Positions 8,990 through 16,037 of a stretch of 32,707 bases of DNA are shown here, piece by piece; within the stretch, counting starts at the first letter, position 1; each line of letters begins with the position of its first letter. The position numbers were made by a program, and so were the translations under genes. Below the pieces are notes generated by a model. The model was given only the letters and a program-made list of their open reading frames with translations, was not told where the DNA came from and searched no databases. Source of the DNA: IIICB1 sp035968095 (GTDB taxonomy: Bacteria; Cyanobacteriota; Cyanobacteriia; Cyanobacteriales; SIO1D9); the NCBI GenBank assembly GCA_035968095.1, contig JAWQFW010000027.1:1-32707 (forward strand), written 5' to 3'.

Positions 8990-9471
8990 ATGAATTTAAA
9001 AAAAATATTTTTATGTTCATTGTATTGGCATTTTTTGAGGATTAACTGTGAAAGCGAAAAAAATTGCTAGCATTATTATTCAGTCACTTATCAAAAAAGA
9101 AGCTTGACTGAAGTGATTTCTCTGCTGTCAGACTGGGGTTAAATCTTTATTTTTCGTAGGCGATAATGGCACAAATCCGTGAAATTGTCTGAGAGAGAAA
9201 GAAGAGAATTATACTGATTTGATTTGGCTAGATGAAACTCTCTAGAGACTTTGCAGGCAAAGTTTCTACAGAGTCCATATCTGTAGCAAATATTGAAGTA
9301 TTTCAGATTAATTAGCTTTTGGCTGGTGAGTGAAGCTGACTTTGTTTTTGAAGTTAATTTTCTATTTACGTTCTCTTCAACTATTTTTGATTCGGCTTAA
9401 TTTGGATTTCCTCGATGCAATTTTGCAATTTATTGTTGAAGTTTTGGGAAAAGACAGCGCTTAGTTTTTGC
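8990..9471. other. Intergenic region between convergent genes
   Basis: About 480 bp lie between the 3' ends of the hybrid kinase and the phosphatase gene. I see no convincing gene; a 19-codon frame from GTG at 9048 is too short to support. The only clear structure is the inverted repeat at 9243-9268, listed separately. No strong terminator with a T-tract was found for either gene. Confidence 0.6.
9243..9268. repeat. Dispersed palindrome (TAGAGACTTTGC / GCAAAGTTTCTA)
   Basis: Arms 9243-9254 and 9257-9268 are complementary over 12 positions with one G-T mismatch and a 2-nt centre. It belongs to the same kind of element as 28244-28273 (GTAGAGACGTTG...CAACGTCT), a palindrome type scattered between genes in many cyanobacteria. 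In RNA either strand would form a hairpin. Confidence 0.6.
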
Positions 9472-10452
9472 TTAATTTCTACTTTTTGCCCAAATACTTA
9501 AAACTTGATTGTGAATTGCACCATTGCTGGCAACAATGCCGAGATTATTAGTTAACTTGGAACCTAAAGAAAAGTCTAAGTTGTTACCATTTAGATCGGT
9601 AACTTTTCCCCCAGCTTCGGTAACAACGATCGCTCCAGCCGCATGATCCCAAATATTTTCGCGACGGGAAAGATTTTCTGGTCGTGGAATACGCAAATAC
9701 AAATCAGCTTGTCCTCGCGCTACTGCACCGTATTTAGCTTGAGAATCCATTTGTAAAAAAGTTTGAGTAATGCCCAGTTTAGCAGCAAGTTCGCGATATT
9801 TAGCGCGATCGCTGTGGGCTGATTCAACACTTTCAATCAAACGTAGTTTCTCCCCAGTTTGCTCTTGATTGACTCGTACTGACACAGACTGGTTACGATG
9901 GAGAGAAATCATCTCCGTACCTTCACCTTGAACCGCGACGAACAAAACCCCTTTGTCCTGATTTGGTTGTTCGGGATGAAAAGGTAAAGCGGGACAAGCA
10001 AGAATACCTAGTTTTACCTCACCCTCTTCAATTAAAGCTAAAGCGATCGCATATTGATCGCCGCGAATAAATCCTTTCGTACCATCAATCGGGTCTAAAG
10101 TCCAGTAACGACGAGCAACTTGACCATTACCGCGATCAATCCAAGCTGCGACATCCTCCGGTGTAGCAGAAGCAATCTGACTTTTCACGTACTCAGTGAT
10201 TTGTTCCCAACGAGATTTATTCTCCGGCTGCTTAAAGATTAGTGCATCTTCTTCAGCTACAACAGGGTCATCAGGAAAATTTGTTTGCAAAGCTTGACAA
10301 ATAACTGCTTGACAACCAAAGTCAGCTATAGTGACCGGAGAGCGATCTGCTTTTTGGAGAGTTTGTTCATCTTGTTGAGCGCGAACTTGTTCGCAAAGAG
10401 TAGCCGCCACACGAGCAGCCGCGATCGCCATTTGTTTTTCAATTTTCCACAT
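9472..10452 (-). CDS. 3'(2'),5'-bisphosphate nucleotidase (HAL2/CysQ-like, inositol monophosphatase superfamily)
   Basis: A soluble 326-residue member of the Mg-dependent, Li-sensitive phosphatase superfamily. The pattern is that of the HAL2/SAL1 branch, which hydrolyses 3'-phosphoadenosine 5'-phosphate from sulfate assimilation to AMP. Visible motifs are SPVTIADFGCQA, the acidic VAEEDA, the metal-binding WTLDPIDGTKGF, SQAKYGAVARG, and the second metal site WDHAAGAIVVTEAGG. Inositol-phosphate activity is a possible side or alternative activity. I chose ATG at 10452 because the reading then begins MWKIEKQMAIAAARVAA as in relatives; an in-frame GTG at 10476, with AGAGAGGA upstream, would add eight residues. 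It is divergent from the proline-rich membrane protein gene at 10697. Confidence 0.85.
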   Translation of the reverse strand: MWKIEKQMAIAAARVAATLCEQVRAQQDEQTLQKADRSPVTIADFGCQAVICQALQTNFPDDPVVAEEDALIFKQPENKSRWEQITEYVKSQIASATPEDVAAWIDRGNGQVARRYWTLDPIDGTKGFIRGDQYAIALALIEEGEVKLGILACPALPFHPEQPNQDKGVLFVAVQGEGTEMISLHRNQSVSVRVNQEQTGEKLRLIESVESAHSDRAKYRELAAKLGITQTFLQMDSQAKYGAVARGQADLYLRIPRPENLSRRENIWDHAAGAIVVTEAGGKVTDLNGNNLDFSLGSKLTNNLGIVASNGAIHNQVLSIWAKSRN

Positions 10453-10696
10453 AGTGGCTTTCTCAATTAACCTCACACACCAAAAATCCTCTCTAACTTA
10501 CCAGAAAAACACGAACCAACTTTTAATCCCCAAATTTTTAATTATTAATTTTCAACTACACCAGATTCAGGTAAATTTGTAGAATTGGGATGTTTCCCTG
10601 GTCAAACAACTCCTAACCAACCTAAATTTTAGTTAGCATTGAAACGCAACCAGGACAAATCCTAAATACGGATGTAGCCAATAATTGAAGCGATTC

Positions 10697-11932
10697 ATGT
10701 CTCAGGAAACCTCCAGCAAAAACCCCCAAATACAACAGCAATCAACAACTTCTGTTCCCGTCCAACCTTGGTCAGCAGAAAGCGAAGCAGATCGACTGAT
10801 GGACGATCTGTTCTCTGATGTTGAAAAAATGCTCGTACACGGCGCAAAATTACCCACAGAACCAGCGAAGCCAGAATATGTCTCTCTACAGCCTGTTTCT
10901 GTACCTAACCTCGTTCCTACCTCTGAACCAGCACCATCAGCGCCTTTGGTAGAACCGCCTTCACTAGCATCTACTCCTCAAGAAATTGCGGCAACTTCTA
11001 CTCAGATTCAAACCCAATCTCGCCCAGCGACCAATAATAAATATCTTGATAAAATTCTCTTTGTGGTTGCTTGTGCGTCATTAATCGCAGTCTTGCTCTG
11101 GTTGGTTACTCAAGATAAACTCAAATTACCGCAATTTTTAGCGAATAAAATCGGAACCACAGCCACACCAGCTAATTCTCTTTCCCCAGGAGATGCTCAG
11201 TTTATTCAATATATGCTGCGATCGCTCGAAGTAATCGATCGCAAAACCGAACAACAACAAACAACTGCTGCTGGGGGAGAAACTTCTGTTCCCTCCCAGA
11301 CTAATTCTCCTAATGCTCCCACTGTTCTCGAAAGAGTTTACATCCCTGTTTATCCACCAACCCAAACTCCTTCGGTAGTTGTCGTACCTCCCCAAACTGA
11401 GGTCGCACCCGCACCCGCACCTGCACCTGCACCTGCACCTGCACCTGTATTTCCGACACCACAAACTCAAGCTGCACCGTCACCAAAACCCCAATCTTCA
11501 GCTTCGGTACAAGCTCCCGCACCGTCACCAAAACCCCAACCCTCACCTACGGTACAAGCCGCAGCACCGTCACCAAAACCCCAACCCTCACCTACGGTAC
11601 AAGCCGCAGCACCGTCACCAAAACCTCAACCTTCACCTGCGGTACAAGCTCAACCAAGTCCTTCTCCCCAAAGTTCTCCAACCCCACCAACTCGCGTAGA
11701 AATAACACCAGAAGAAGCCGTTGCCGCTTTGCCACAACATACCTTAGTCGGATTGTTAGAATTAGGTGAACGCTCGGCGGCTTTGTTTAACGTTAATGGC
11801 ATTACTCAACGTTTTCGTGTCGGTGAGGCAATTGGTTCTAGTGGCTGGATTTTGGTAGAAGTCGCGAACCAAAAAGCAATTATTCGCCGTAATGGTGAAG
11901 TCCGCTCGATTTATGTGGGACAAAAGTTCTGA
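10697..11932 (+). CDS. Proline-rich single-pass membrane protein with GspC/PilP-like C-terminal domain
   Basis: About 411 residues. The N-terminal ~115 residues are polar and presumably cytoplasmic. One membrane helix (ILFVVACASLIAVLLWLV) is followed by a region with little predicted structure, a run of alternating Ala-Pro, and four copies of a 15-residue Ala/Pro/Ser/Lys/Gln repeat. The final ~65 residues (LVGLLELGERSAALF ... GQKF) have the short beta-strand pattern of the conserved region of type II secretion GspC or pilus PilP proteins, which connect the inner membrane to an outer-membrane secretin. That resemblance is by eye only. The long proline-rich stretch would suit a periplasm-spanning tether. 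ATG at 10697 is preferred over TTG at 10685. The next gene starts 36 bp on and may be co-transcribed. I do not recognise a named gene. Confidence 0.6.
   Translation: MSQETSSKNPQIQQQSTTSVPVQPWSAESEADRLMDDLFSDVEKMLVHGAKLPTEPAKPEYVSLQPVSVPNLVPTSEPAPSAPLVEPPSLASTPQEIAATSTQIQTQSRPATNNKYLDKILFVVACASLIAVLLWLVTQDKLKLPQFLANKIGTTATPANSLSPGDAQFIQYMLRSLEVIDRKTEQQQTTAAGGETSVPSQTNSPNAPTVLERVYIPVYPPTQTPSVVVVPPQTEVAPAPAPAPAPAPAPVFPTPQTQAAPSPKPQSSASVQAPAPSPKPQPSPTVQAAAPSPKPQPSPTVQAAAPSPKPQPSPAVQAQPSPSPQSSPTPPTRVEITPEEAVAALPQHTLVGLLELGERSAALFNVNGITQRFRVGEAIGSSGWILVEVANQKAIIRRNGEVRSIYVGQKF
11474..11653 (+). repeat. 45-bp in-frame tandem repeat, four copies
   Basis: Units beginning GCACCGTCACCAAAACC start at 11474, 11519, 11564 and 11609, an exact 45-bp period encoding a 15-residue APSPKPQPSP-type repeat. 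Copies two and three are nearly identical; the first and last diverge at a few positions. It is preceded by a CACCTG-type dinucleotide-codon run (Pro-Ala) at about 11407-11446. Copy number is likely to vary between strains. Confidence 0.9.
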
Positions 11933-11968
11933 GCTATCTTAGTGGCTAGTAGCAAATCATAACTAACG

Positions 11969-12553
11969 ATGGGAATATTTGATGAGTTCAATCGGTTTCT
12001 GGAAACTAGGTTAGAGGAATTTTTGCGGAATAATCCTCATTTAGAGCTACAAGCCCTAGAGGAACAACTCAAGGAACAAGAAAAAGATACTCTGCGTTTG
12101 ATTATTGACTTACAAAAGCAAGAAAAAAGCTTAGAAAAGGAAATTTTGGCGATCGCCCAAGATATCCAAACTTGGCACGCTCGCATCGAAAAAGCTAAAA
12201 CTTCTGGTAGACTCGATTTGGCTCAAGCAGCCCAAGAGCGAGAAGCGGCTCTCCTCCGTCAAGGAAATCAGCGCTGGGGACAAATGGAAGGCTTAAAAAA
12301 GCGCATTGTCCAAGCTAGGGAATTAGTGCGTCAAATTCAGCAGCGACAGCAAGAAGTGAAAACTAAGGCGGCTGAAGCCCAAACTGCTCAAACTGCGGGA
12401 AAAACAACTTCCTCCTGGGAAACTGCTGGCTGGAACCAAGGATATACTCCCAGCAACACTCAGCGTCAAGTTGCTGACCCCCTCGAAGCTAAGTTTCAAC
12501 GCTGGGAAATGGATGAAGAGTTAGAACAAATGAAGCGAAATATGGGACAGTAG
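11969..12553 (+). CDS. TIGR04376-like cyanobacterial coiled-coil protein
   Basis: A 194-residue soluble, highly charged helical protein. It begins MGIFDEFNRFLETRLEEFLRNN and runs as heptad-rich coiled coil through residues ~30-135, followed by a Gln/Thr-rich linker and an acidic end. The N-terminal text and layout match a cyanobacteria-restricted family that I recall as TIGR04376; its function is unknown. It superficially resembles PspA/IM30-type coiled coils but lacks their N-terminal amphipathic pattern. ATG at 11969 sits 36 bp after the upstream membrane-protein gene, suggesting co-transcription. A G-rich heptanucleotide array starts immediately behind the stop codon and may affect 3' end formation. 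Family assignment is from memory; existence as a gene is secure. Confidence 0.75.
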   Translation: MGIFDEFNRFLETRLEEFLRNNPHLELQALEEQLKEQEKDTLRLIIDLQKQEKSLEKEILAIAQDIQTWHARIEKAKTSGRLDLAQAAQEREAALLRQGNQRWGQMEGLKKRIVQARELVRQIQQRQQEVKTKAAEAQTAQTAGKTTSSWETAGWNQGYTPSNTQRQVADPLEAKFQRWEMDEELEQMKRNMGQ

Positions 12554-12575
12554 TTGGGATTGGGAACTGGTGACT

Positions 12576-12631
12576 GGGGATTGGGGATTGGGGATTGGGG
12601 ATTGGGGATTGGGGATTGGGGATTGGGGATT
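12576..12631 (+). repeat. Heptanucleotide tandem array (GGGGATT)8
   Basis: Eight perfect GGGGATT units run from 12576 to 12631, with degenerate units on both sides (12555-12575 and a final GGGAATC). It is of the short tandemly repeated repetitive (STRR) heptamer type known from cyanobacteria. The plus strand satisfies the G-quadruplex pattern of four G4 runs with 3-nt loops. It begins 2 bp after the stop of the TIGR04376-like gene. Confidence 0.95.
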
Positions 12632-12698
12632 GGGAATCACGCGATCGCTGTTCAATAATTAACAGATCAATTTTCGCTCTACACCGCAACTCCAATCA

Positions 12699-13025
12699 CT
12701 AATCTTTAGTTCTCTCGATTTTAAAGGAAATCGAACGGTTAGTTTGAGTCGTAGAGCTTTCAATCAACCGAGGATAATTATCGTTTCCTTCTAAACTCTT
12801 GACTAAATTCTCATTTTGTGGTAAACAATTGCCATTATCAGAAGTTTCTTGTCCCAGAAAAGAAACAATCCCTTTCTCATAGTTAGAAGCGATCGCCAAA
12901 AAAGCTCCCGCTAAAACAAACACTGGTAGCGGTAAGGTAACATCTTTCGCCCACTGATACAATTCAGCCAATCCGAACAACAGAAAGAAACTAACAATCC
13001 AAACTTTCATAGCCAAGGCTTGCAT
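12699..13025 (-). CDS. Small two-helix membrane protein, cyanobacterial hypothetical
   Basis: A 108-residue protein with two hydrophobic helices (WIVSFFLLFGLAELYQWA and LPVFVLAGAFLAIASNYEKG) followed by a polar tail of ~55 residues. The N-terminal LFGLAELYQW...LPLPVF...LAIASNYEK text recalls a small conserved cyanobacterial membrane protein of unknown function. Start may be ATG at 13025 or, more in keeping with relatives beginning MK-W, ATG at 13010. It is convergent with the TIGR04376-like gene across the heptamer array and lies downstream of prk on the same strand, separated by a likely terminator. No function can be assigned. Confidence 0.65.
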   Translation of the reverse strand: MQALAMKVWIVSFFLLFGLAELYQWAKDVTLPLPVFVLAGAFLAIASNYEKGIVSFLGQETSDNGNCLPQNENLVKSLEGNDNYPRLIESSTTQTNRSISFKIERTKD

Positions 13026-13097
13026 ACTTTAAGAGTATTTTATCGTTGGTACTCTTTTTCTGCCAATTTTGGTTTCAAAAATCATCTGTAAAAACAG

Positions 13098-13161
13098 CCA
13101 GAAGGCATCGTCAAGATTTTAGCTAGAAACAATTAACCAAAAACCTAACAATGCCTTCTGG
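13098..13161 (-). terminator. Candidate terminator of prk
   Basis: Read on the minus strand, CCAGAAGGCAT (13161-13151) is followed after a 42-nt loop by its exact complement ATGCCTTCTGG (13108-13098) and then CTGTTTTTAC. The 11-bp perfect stem plus T-run downstream of prk fits an intrinsic terminator, although the loop is unusually long. It could instead be a processed RNA element. Confidence 0.5.
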
Positions 13162-13287
13162 AGAAAAATAAGTGTATCAGTGAAGCCTGAGTCAGCGCGA
13201 TGAAGCTATACAAGCAACAATTAGCTTCTCCCAAAGAAGAAGTCTAGTACCCGACTAAGCGATCGCACTTTGTCAATTTTCGAGAAA

Positions 13288-14289
13288 CTACACATTCGCC
13301 GGAACCTTTTCTTCCGCCGCGATTAATTTTTCGTAAGTTTCTCTCATTTTCATACCCACAAGCACTTGGAACAAACCCGAACCATTATTTGAGCCTGGAT
13401 AATCCTTATGCTTAAGCAACAACTCAGTCATTTCACCGTAGTGTTTCGCCCCCGTATTGCTGAGATGGCTTTCAATATAAATTAGTTCTTCCAGGTTATC
13501 GAACTGACCATCCACTTCCAAAACCGACACATCATGTCCGTAGTAGCTATCTGGTCCATAGAAAAGCTTAATTCCCGGGAAAGCACAAGTCAGCTTACGT
13601 CCACAAGGTCTCCAGTCAATCGTTGAACCCTCATCAAACAAATACACTGGCTCAAAATTAACCACATGATCCTTCTGTAGCAGGCGTACCCGAAGGTACT
13701 TACACTCTTTATCATCAATTAATTGAGTTGGCAAAACCTGAATAACTACATCAGCGTGTTCTTTTTGTGGCTCAATGTAGGAATTAAAATCTGGTCGTCT
13801 GGCATTAATTGAAGCAATCACATCCTCGTAAGAGTGACCGCGTTCTGCCATATCGCGCTGAATTTTCCAATTAATTTTTACTTCATCACTGATATCAAGA
13901 TAAACACCAAAATCTATCAGCGATCGCACCCGCTCATCATACAACGGATGAAGACCTTCGATTACAATCACCTTATTTGGCTCAATTCTTTCGGGAGGAT
14001 CGAGTTCTCCAGTTTCGTGATTATAAATCGGCTTGTCAATCCCCTTACCTTCTTTAAGCGCTTTGACTTGCTCATACATCAAATCAAAATTATTCGCCTT
14101 CGGGTTCAGCGCCGTCACCCCAGCTTTTTTTCTGCCCTTACGGTCAAGACTATGATAGTCATCCAAACAGATAACCGTCATAAACTCCTCACCGAACAAA
14201 TCCGCCAATCTTTTCAAAAATGTTGACTTACCGCATCCTGAGTCTCCGGCAACACCTATTACAACCACGCGGTCTGACTGCATCGTCAT
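13288..14289 (-). CDS. prk: Phosphoribulokinase
   Basis: The 333-residue Calvin-cycle kinase converts ribulose 5-phosphate and ATP to ribulose 1,5-bisphosphate, in the cytosol near carboxysomes. The P-loop GVAGDSGCGKST spans residues 12-23. The redox-regulatory pair Cys19 and Cys41 is present, along with the second pair Cys229 and Cys235 (RPCGRKLTC), so the enzyme should be switched off by disulfide formation and by assembly with GAPDH and CP12, as in other oxygenic phototrophs. Other family text includes LDDYHSLDR, EGLHPLYDERV and RRPDF. Length is normal. ATG at 14289 is preceded by AGAGGGAAG. It is divergent from petH, sharing a ~540-bp upstream region, which joins the consumer of ATP with the producer of NADPH. 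Confidence 0.98.
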   Translation of the reverse strand: MTMQSDRVVVIGVAGDSGCGKSTFLKRLADLFGEEFMTVICLDDYHSLDRKGRKKAGVTALNPKANNFDLMYEQVKALKEGKGIDKPIYNHETGELDPPERIEPNKVIVIEGLHPLYDERVRSLIDFGVYLDISDEVKINWKIQRDMAERGHSYEDVIASINARRPDFNSYIEPQKEHADVVIQVLPTQLIDDKECKYLRVRLLQKDHVVNFEPVYLFDEGSTIDWRPCGRKLTCAFPGIKLFYGPDSYYGHDVSVLEVDGQFDNLEELIYIESHLSNTGAKHYGEMTELLLKHKDYPGSNNGSGLFQVLVGMKMRETYEKLIAAEEKVPANV

Positions 14290-14831
14290 AGCTTCCCTCT
14301 AACGTAAAACCGATATTCTAAATATTATTCAAGCTAAACCCAATAACCTCTAGTTAGGGTAATTTGTCTTTGTCGTGCCACGAGTGCGAAGCAGTAACAA
14401 AGTACAGCCTACGCGCCTAACCGTCTTTGAGGAATACGTTATGCGTTCTTAAGTAGGTATTTAATCCTAAATACTATTAGTGGATCTTACCAGAACCGAA
14501 TTCCTCAAACAAGGCGATCGTCAAATTGGAATCATCTCGCCCAGTATTTATGCTAAGGTAGTCGGTGCATTTTTTAAAGAAAAAATTAAATTGACTCATT
14601 CTTAACAGTTTCTTTGGGCATCTCCGACTATCCTCAGCAAAGTAACCTCAGACTATTTTTTTCAATATCTTCCCAACTGTAGTGAGTAGGGTAGCTCGGC
14701 AATGCTAGGCTAAATAATGCACCTAGCTACTCTGAGCGCAAAAACGGTTAACCACTGAAGCAACCAAGGCGATTAACGAGCAGAGAGTAGATAGTAGCAA
14801 TTTTAAATTTAAGTTGGGAGATATTGAAACA
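14290..14831. other. Divergent prk/petH control region
   Basis: A 542-bp non-coding region. The petH-proximal half holds the leader structure described separately. In the prk-proximal half there is a 7-bp palindrome GTATTTA-N4-TAAATAC (14457-14474) and a loose nested structure (GTTAGG near 14353 with CCTAAC near 14417; CTTTGT with ACAAAG between). I searched 14390-14580 for the NtcA consensus GTA-N8-TAC and found none. No clear promoter pair could be fixed. Confidence 0.6.
14661..14828 (+). promoter_or_regulatory. petH 5' leader: long-range stem masking the FNR-L ribosome site
   Basis: TTCAATATC (14661-14669), a single bulged T, and TCCCAACT (14671-14678) are complementary to AGTTGGGA (14812-14819) and GATATTGAA (14820-14828), giving 17 base pairs with one bulge. 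The 3' arm contains the GGGAG Shine-Dalgarno sequence (14816-14820) of the GTG start at 14832. The 133-nt loop has smaller alternative stems: GCTAGG (14704-14709) with CCTAGC (14722-14727), and CTACTC (14727-14732) with GAGTAG (14684-14689) or with AGAGTAG (14784-14790). Transcripts starting upstream of 14661 would be masked; shorter ones would not. Confidence 0.7.
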
Positions 14832-16037
14832 GTGTACAGTGCTAGCACGCTGACAGGTTCTGCAAAAAATACAGAGTTTAAAAGCCGCTTATTTGTCTAT
14901 GAAGTTGCAGGTTTGCGTCAAAGCGAACAAACCGATAACTTGGACTACCAAATTCGTCGTAGTGGCAGTGTCTTGATCACAGTGCCTTACGATCGCATGA
15001 ACGAAGAAATGCGACGGATTACGCGACTAGGCGGTAAAATTCTCAGTATTAAGCCTTTAAGCGCTGATAGTCCCCAGGCAAACGAAGTTACTCAAGCTGA
15101 TTCATCAAATCAAAAGCAAGAAAATCAAAGTAAGCCCATGACTGAAGCGAAAGCAAAAAAAGAAGTTCCCGTAAATATTTATCGTCCTAAAACGCCCTTT
15201 GTCGGTAAATGTCTGGAAAATACCGAGTTAGTTAGTGAAGGTGGGATTGGTACGGTACGTCACCTTACCTTCGACCTTTCGGGAGGGGATTTGTGGTATT
15301 TAGAAGGTCAAAGTATTGGGATTGTCCCTCCAGGGGAAGATGAAAACGGTAAACCACACAAACTGAGACTTTATTCGATCGCTTCAACTCGTCACGGCGA
15401 TCGCGGTGATGACCAAACGATCTCTCTTTGTGTTCGTCAATTAGAATACAAACATCCCGAAACAGACGAAACTGTTTACGGTGTTTGCTCTACTTTCCTC
15501 TGTAACTTAGAAGAAGGTGGAGATGTGGCGATCACAGGTCCAGTAGGTAAAGAAATGCTTTTACCCGATGACGAGGATGCCAACATCATTATGATGGCAA
15601 CTGGTACGGGTATTGCTCCTTTCCGCGCTTATCTGTGGCGGATGTTTAAAGAAAAGCACGAAGATTATAAATTTAAAGGTTTTGCTTGGTTAATCTTTGG
15701 GATTCCGAAAACCGCTAATATTCTTTACAAGGAAGAACTAGAAGCTTTACAGCAAGAATTCCCGGATAATTTCCGCATCACCTACGCGATCAGCCGCGAA
15801 CAAAAAAATGCAGAAGGTGGTAGAATGTACATTCAGCACCGAGTTGCTGAACATTCTGAGGAACTGTGGAACTTGATTCAACAAGATAAGACCCACACCT
15901 ACATTTGCGGTCTTAAAGGAATGGAAGACGGTATTGATGAAGCTTTGAGCCAAGAAGCAACTAAAGAAGGTATCGAATGGTCTGAGTATCAAAGGGCGAT
16001 GAAAAAAGCTCATCGTTGGCACGTTGAAACTTACTAG
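14832..16037 (+). CDS. petH: Ferredoxin-NADP(+) reductase with CpcD-type linker domain
   Basis: The 401-residue FNR transfers electrons from ferredoxin to NADP+. The N-terminal CpcD-like domain (~20-80: RLFVYEVAGL ... YQIRRSGS ... RITRLGGKILSI) docks the long form on phycobilisomes. After a Gln/Ser/Lys-rich hinge come the FAD domain (RLYSIAST) and NADP domain (GTGIAPFRAYLWRMF) and the typical WHVETY end. I place the start at GTG 14832: it gives MYSAS..., like the MYSP... start in Synechocystis, and has GGGAG 11 nt upstream. TTG at 14814 would overlap that ribosome site. An internal in-frame ATG at 15138 opens MTEAKAKKEVPVNIYRP, matching the start of the short FNR of Anabaena; it would give a 299-residue free FNR without the linker domain. 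The leader can sequester the first start, so isoform choice is probably set by transcript length. Confidence 0.97.
   Translation: MYSASTLTGSAKNTEFKSRLFVYEVAGLRQSEQTDNLDYQIRRSGSVLITVPYDRMNEEMRRITRLGGKILSIKPLSADSPQANEVTQADSSNQKQENQSKPMTEAKAKKEVPVNIYRPKTPFVGKCLENTELVSEGGIGTVRHLTFDLSGGDLWYLEGQSIGIVPPGEDENGKPHKLRLYSIASTRHGDRGDDQTISLCVRQLEYKHPETDETVYGVCSTFLCNLEEGGDVAITGPVGKEMLLPDDEDANIIMMATGTGIAPFRAYLWRMFKEKHEDYKFKGFAWLIFGIPKTANILYKEELEALQQEFPDNFRITYAISREQKNAEGGRMYIQHRVAEHSEELWNLIQQDKTHTYICGLKGMEDGIDEALSQEATKEGIEWSEYQRAMKKAHRWHVETY
15138..15140 (+). promoter_or_regulatory. petH: Internal translation start for the short FNR isoform
   Basis: This ATG is in frame with petH and lies at the hinge between the linker domain and the FAD domain. 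The following residues TEAKAKKEVPVNIYRP align with the N-terminus of the classic ~36-kDa Anabaena FNR (TQAKAKHADVPVNLYRP). No strong Shine-Dalgarno is seen before it, only AAAGTAAG, as is usual for internal starts of this kind. Confidence 0.7.

Noticed and set aside
9048..9107. 19-codon frame from GTG at 9048
   Set aside because: Too short and AT-rich to support without expression data; no good ribosome site.
10466..10490. Yfr1-like motif (CCTCACAC) upstream of the bisphosphate nucleotidase gene
   Set aside because: Only part of the conserved core is present and no flanking stem-loops with a T-tract are seen.
11474..11653. CRISPR array
   Set aside because: The 45-bp repeats are contiguous, in frame, without spacers and inside a coding gene.
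11379..11699. Alternative-frame ORFs over the proline-rich repeat (both strands)
   Set aside because: Their repeats (His-Leu or Val-Gln runs) are shadows of the 45-bp and Ala-Pro repeats; no ribosome site and no family features.
12489..12695. Open frame of 68 codons on the minus strand rich in Pro-Ile-Pro-Asn-Pro-Gln repeats
   Set aside because: It simply translates the heptamer array and overlaps the real coiled-coil gene; low-complexity artefact.
14390..14660. NtcA site for the long petH transcript
   Set aside because: Looked for GTA-N8-TAC and the looser GT-N10-AC on the plus strand; none present, so no nitrogen-control site is claimed.
14814..14831. TTG at 14814 as petH start
   Set aside because: It overlaps the ribosome-binding sequence GGGAG and the leader stem; GTG at 14832 matches the known MYS- N-terminus.
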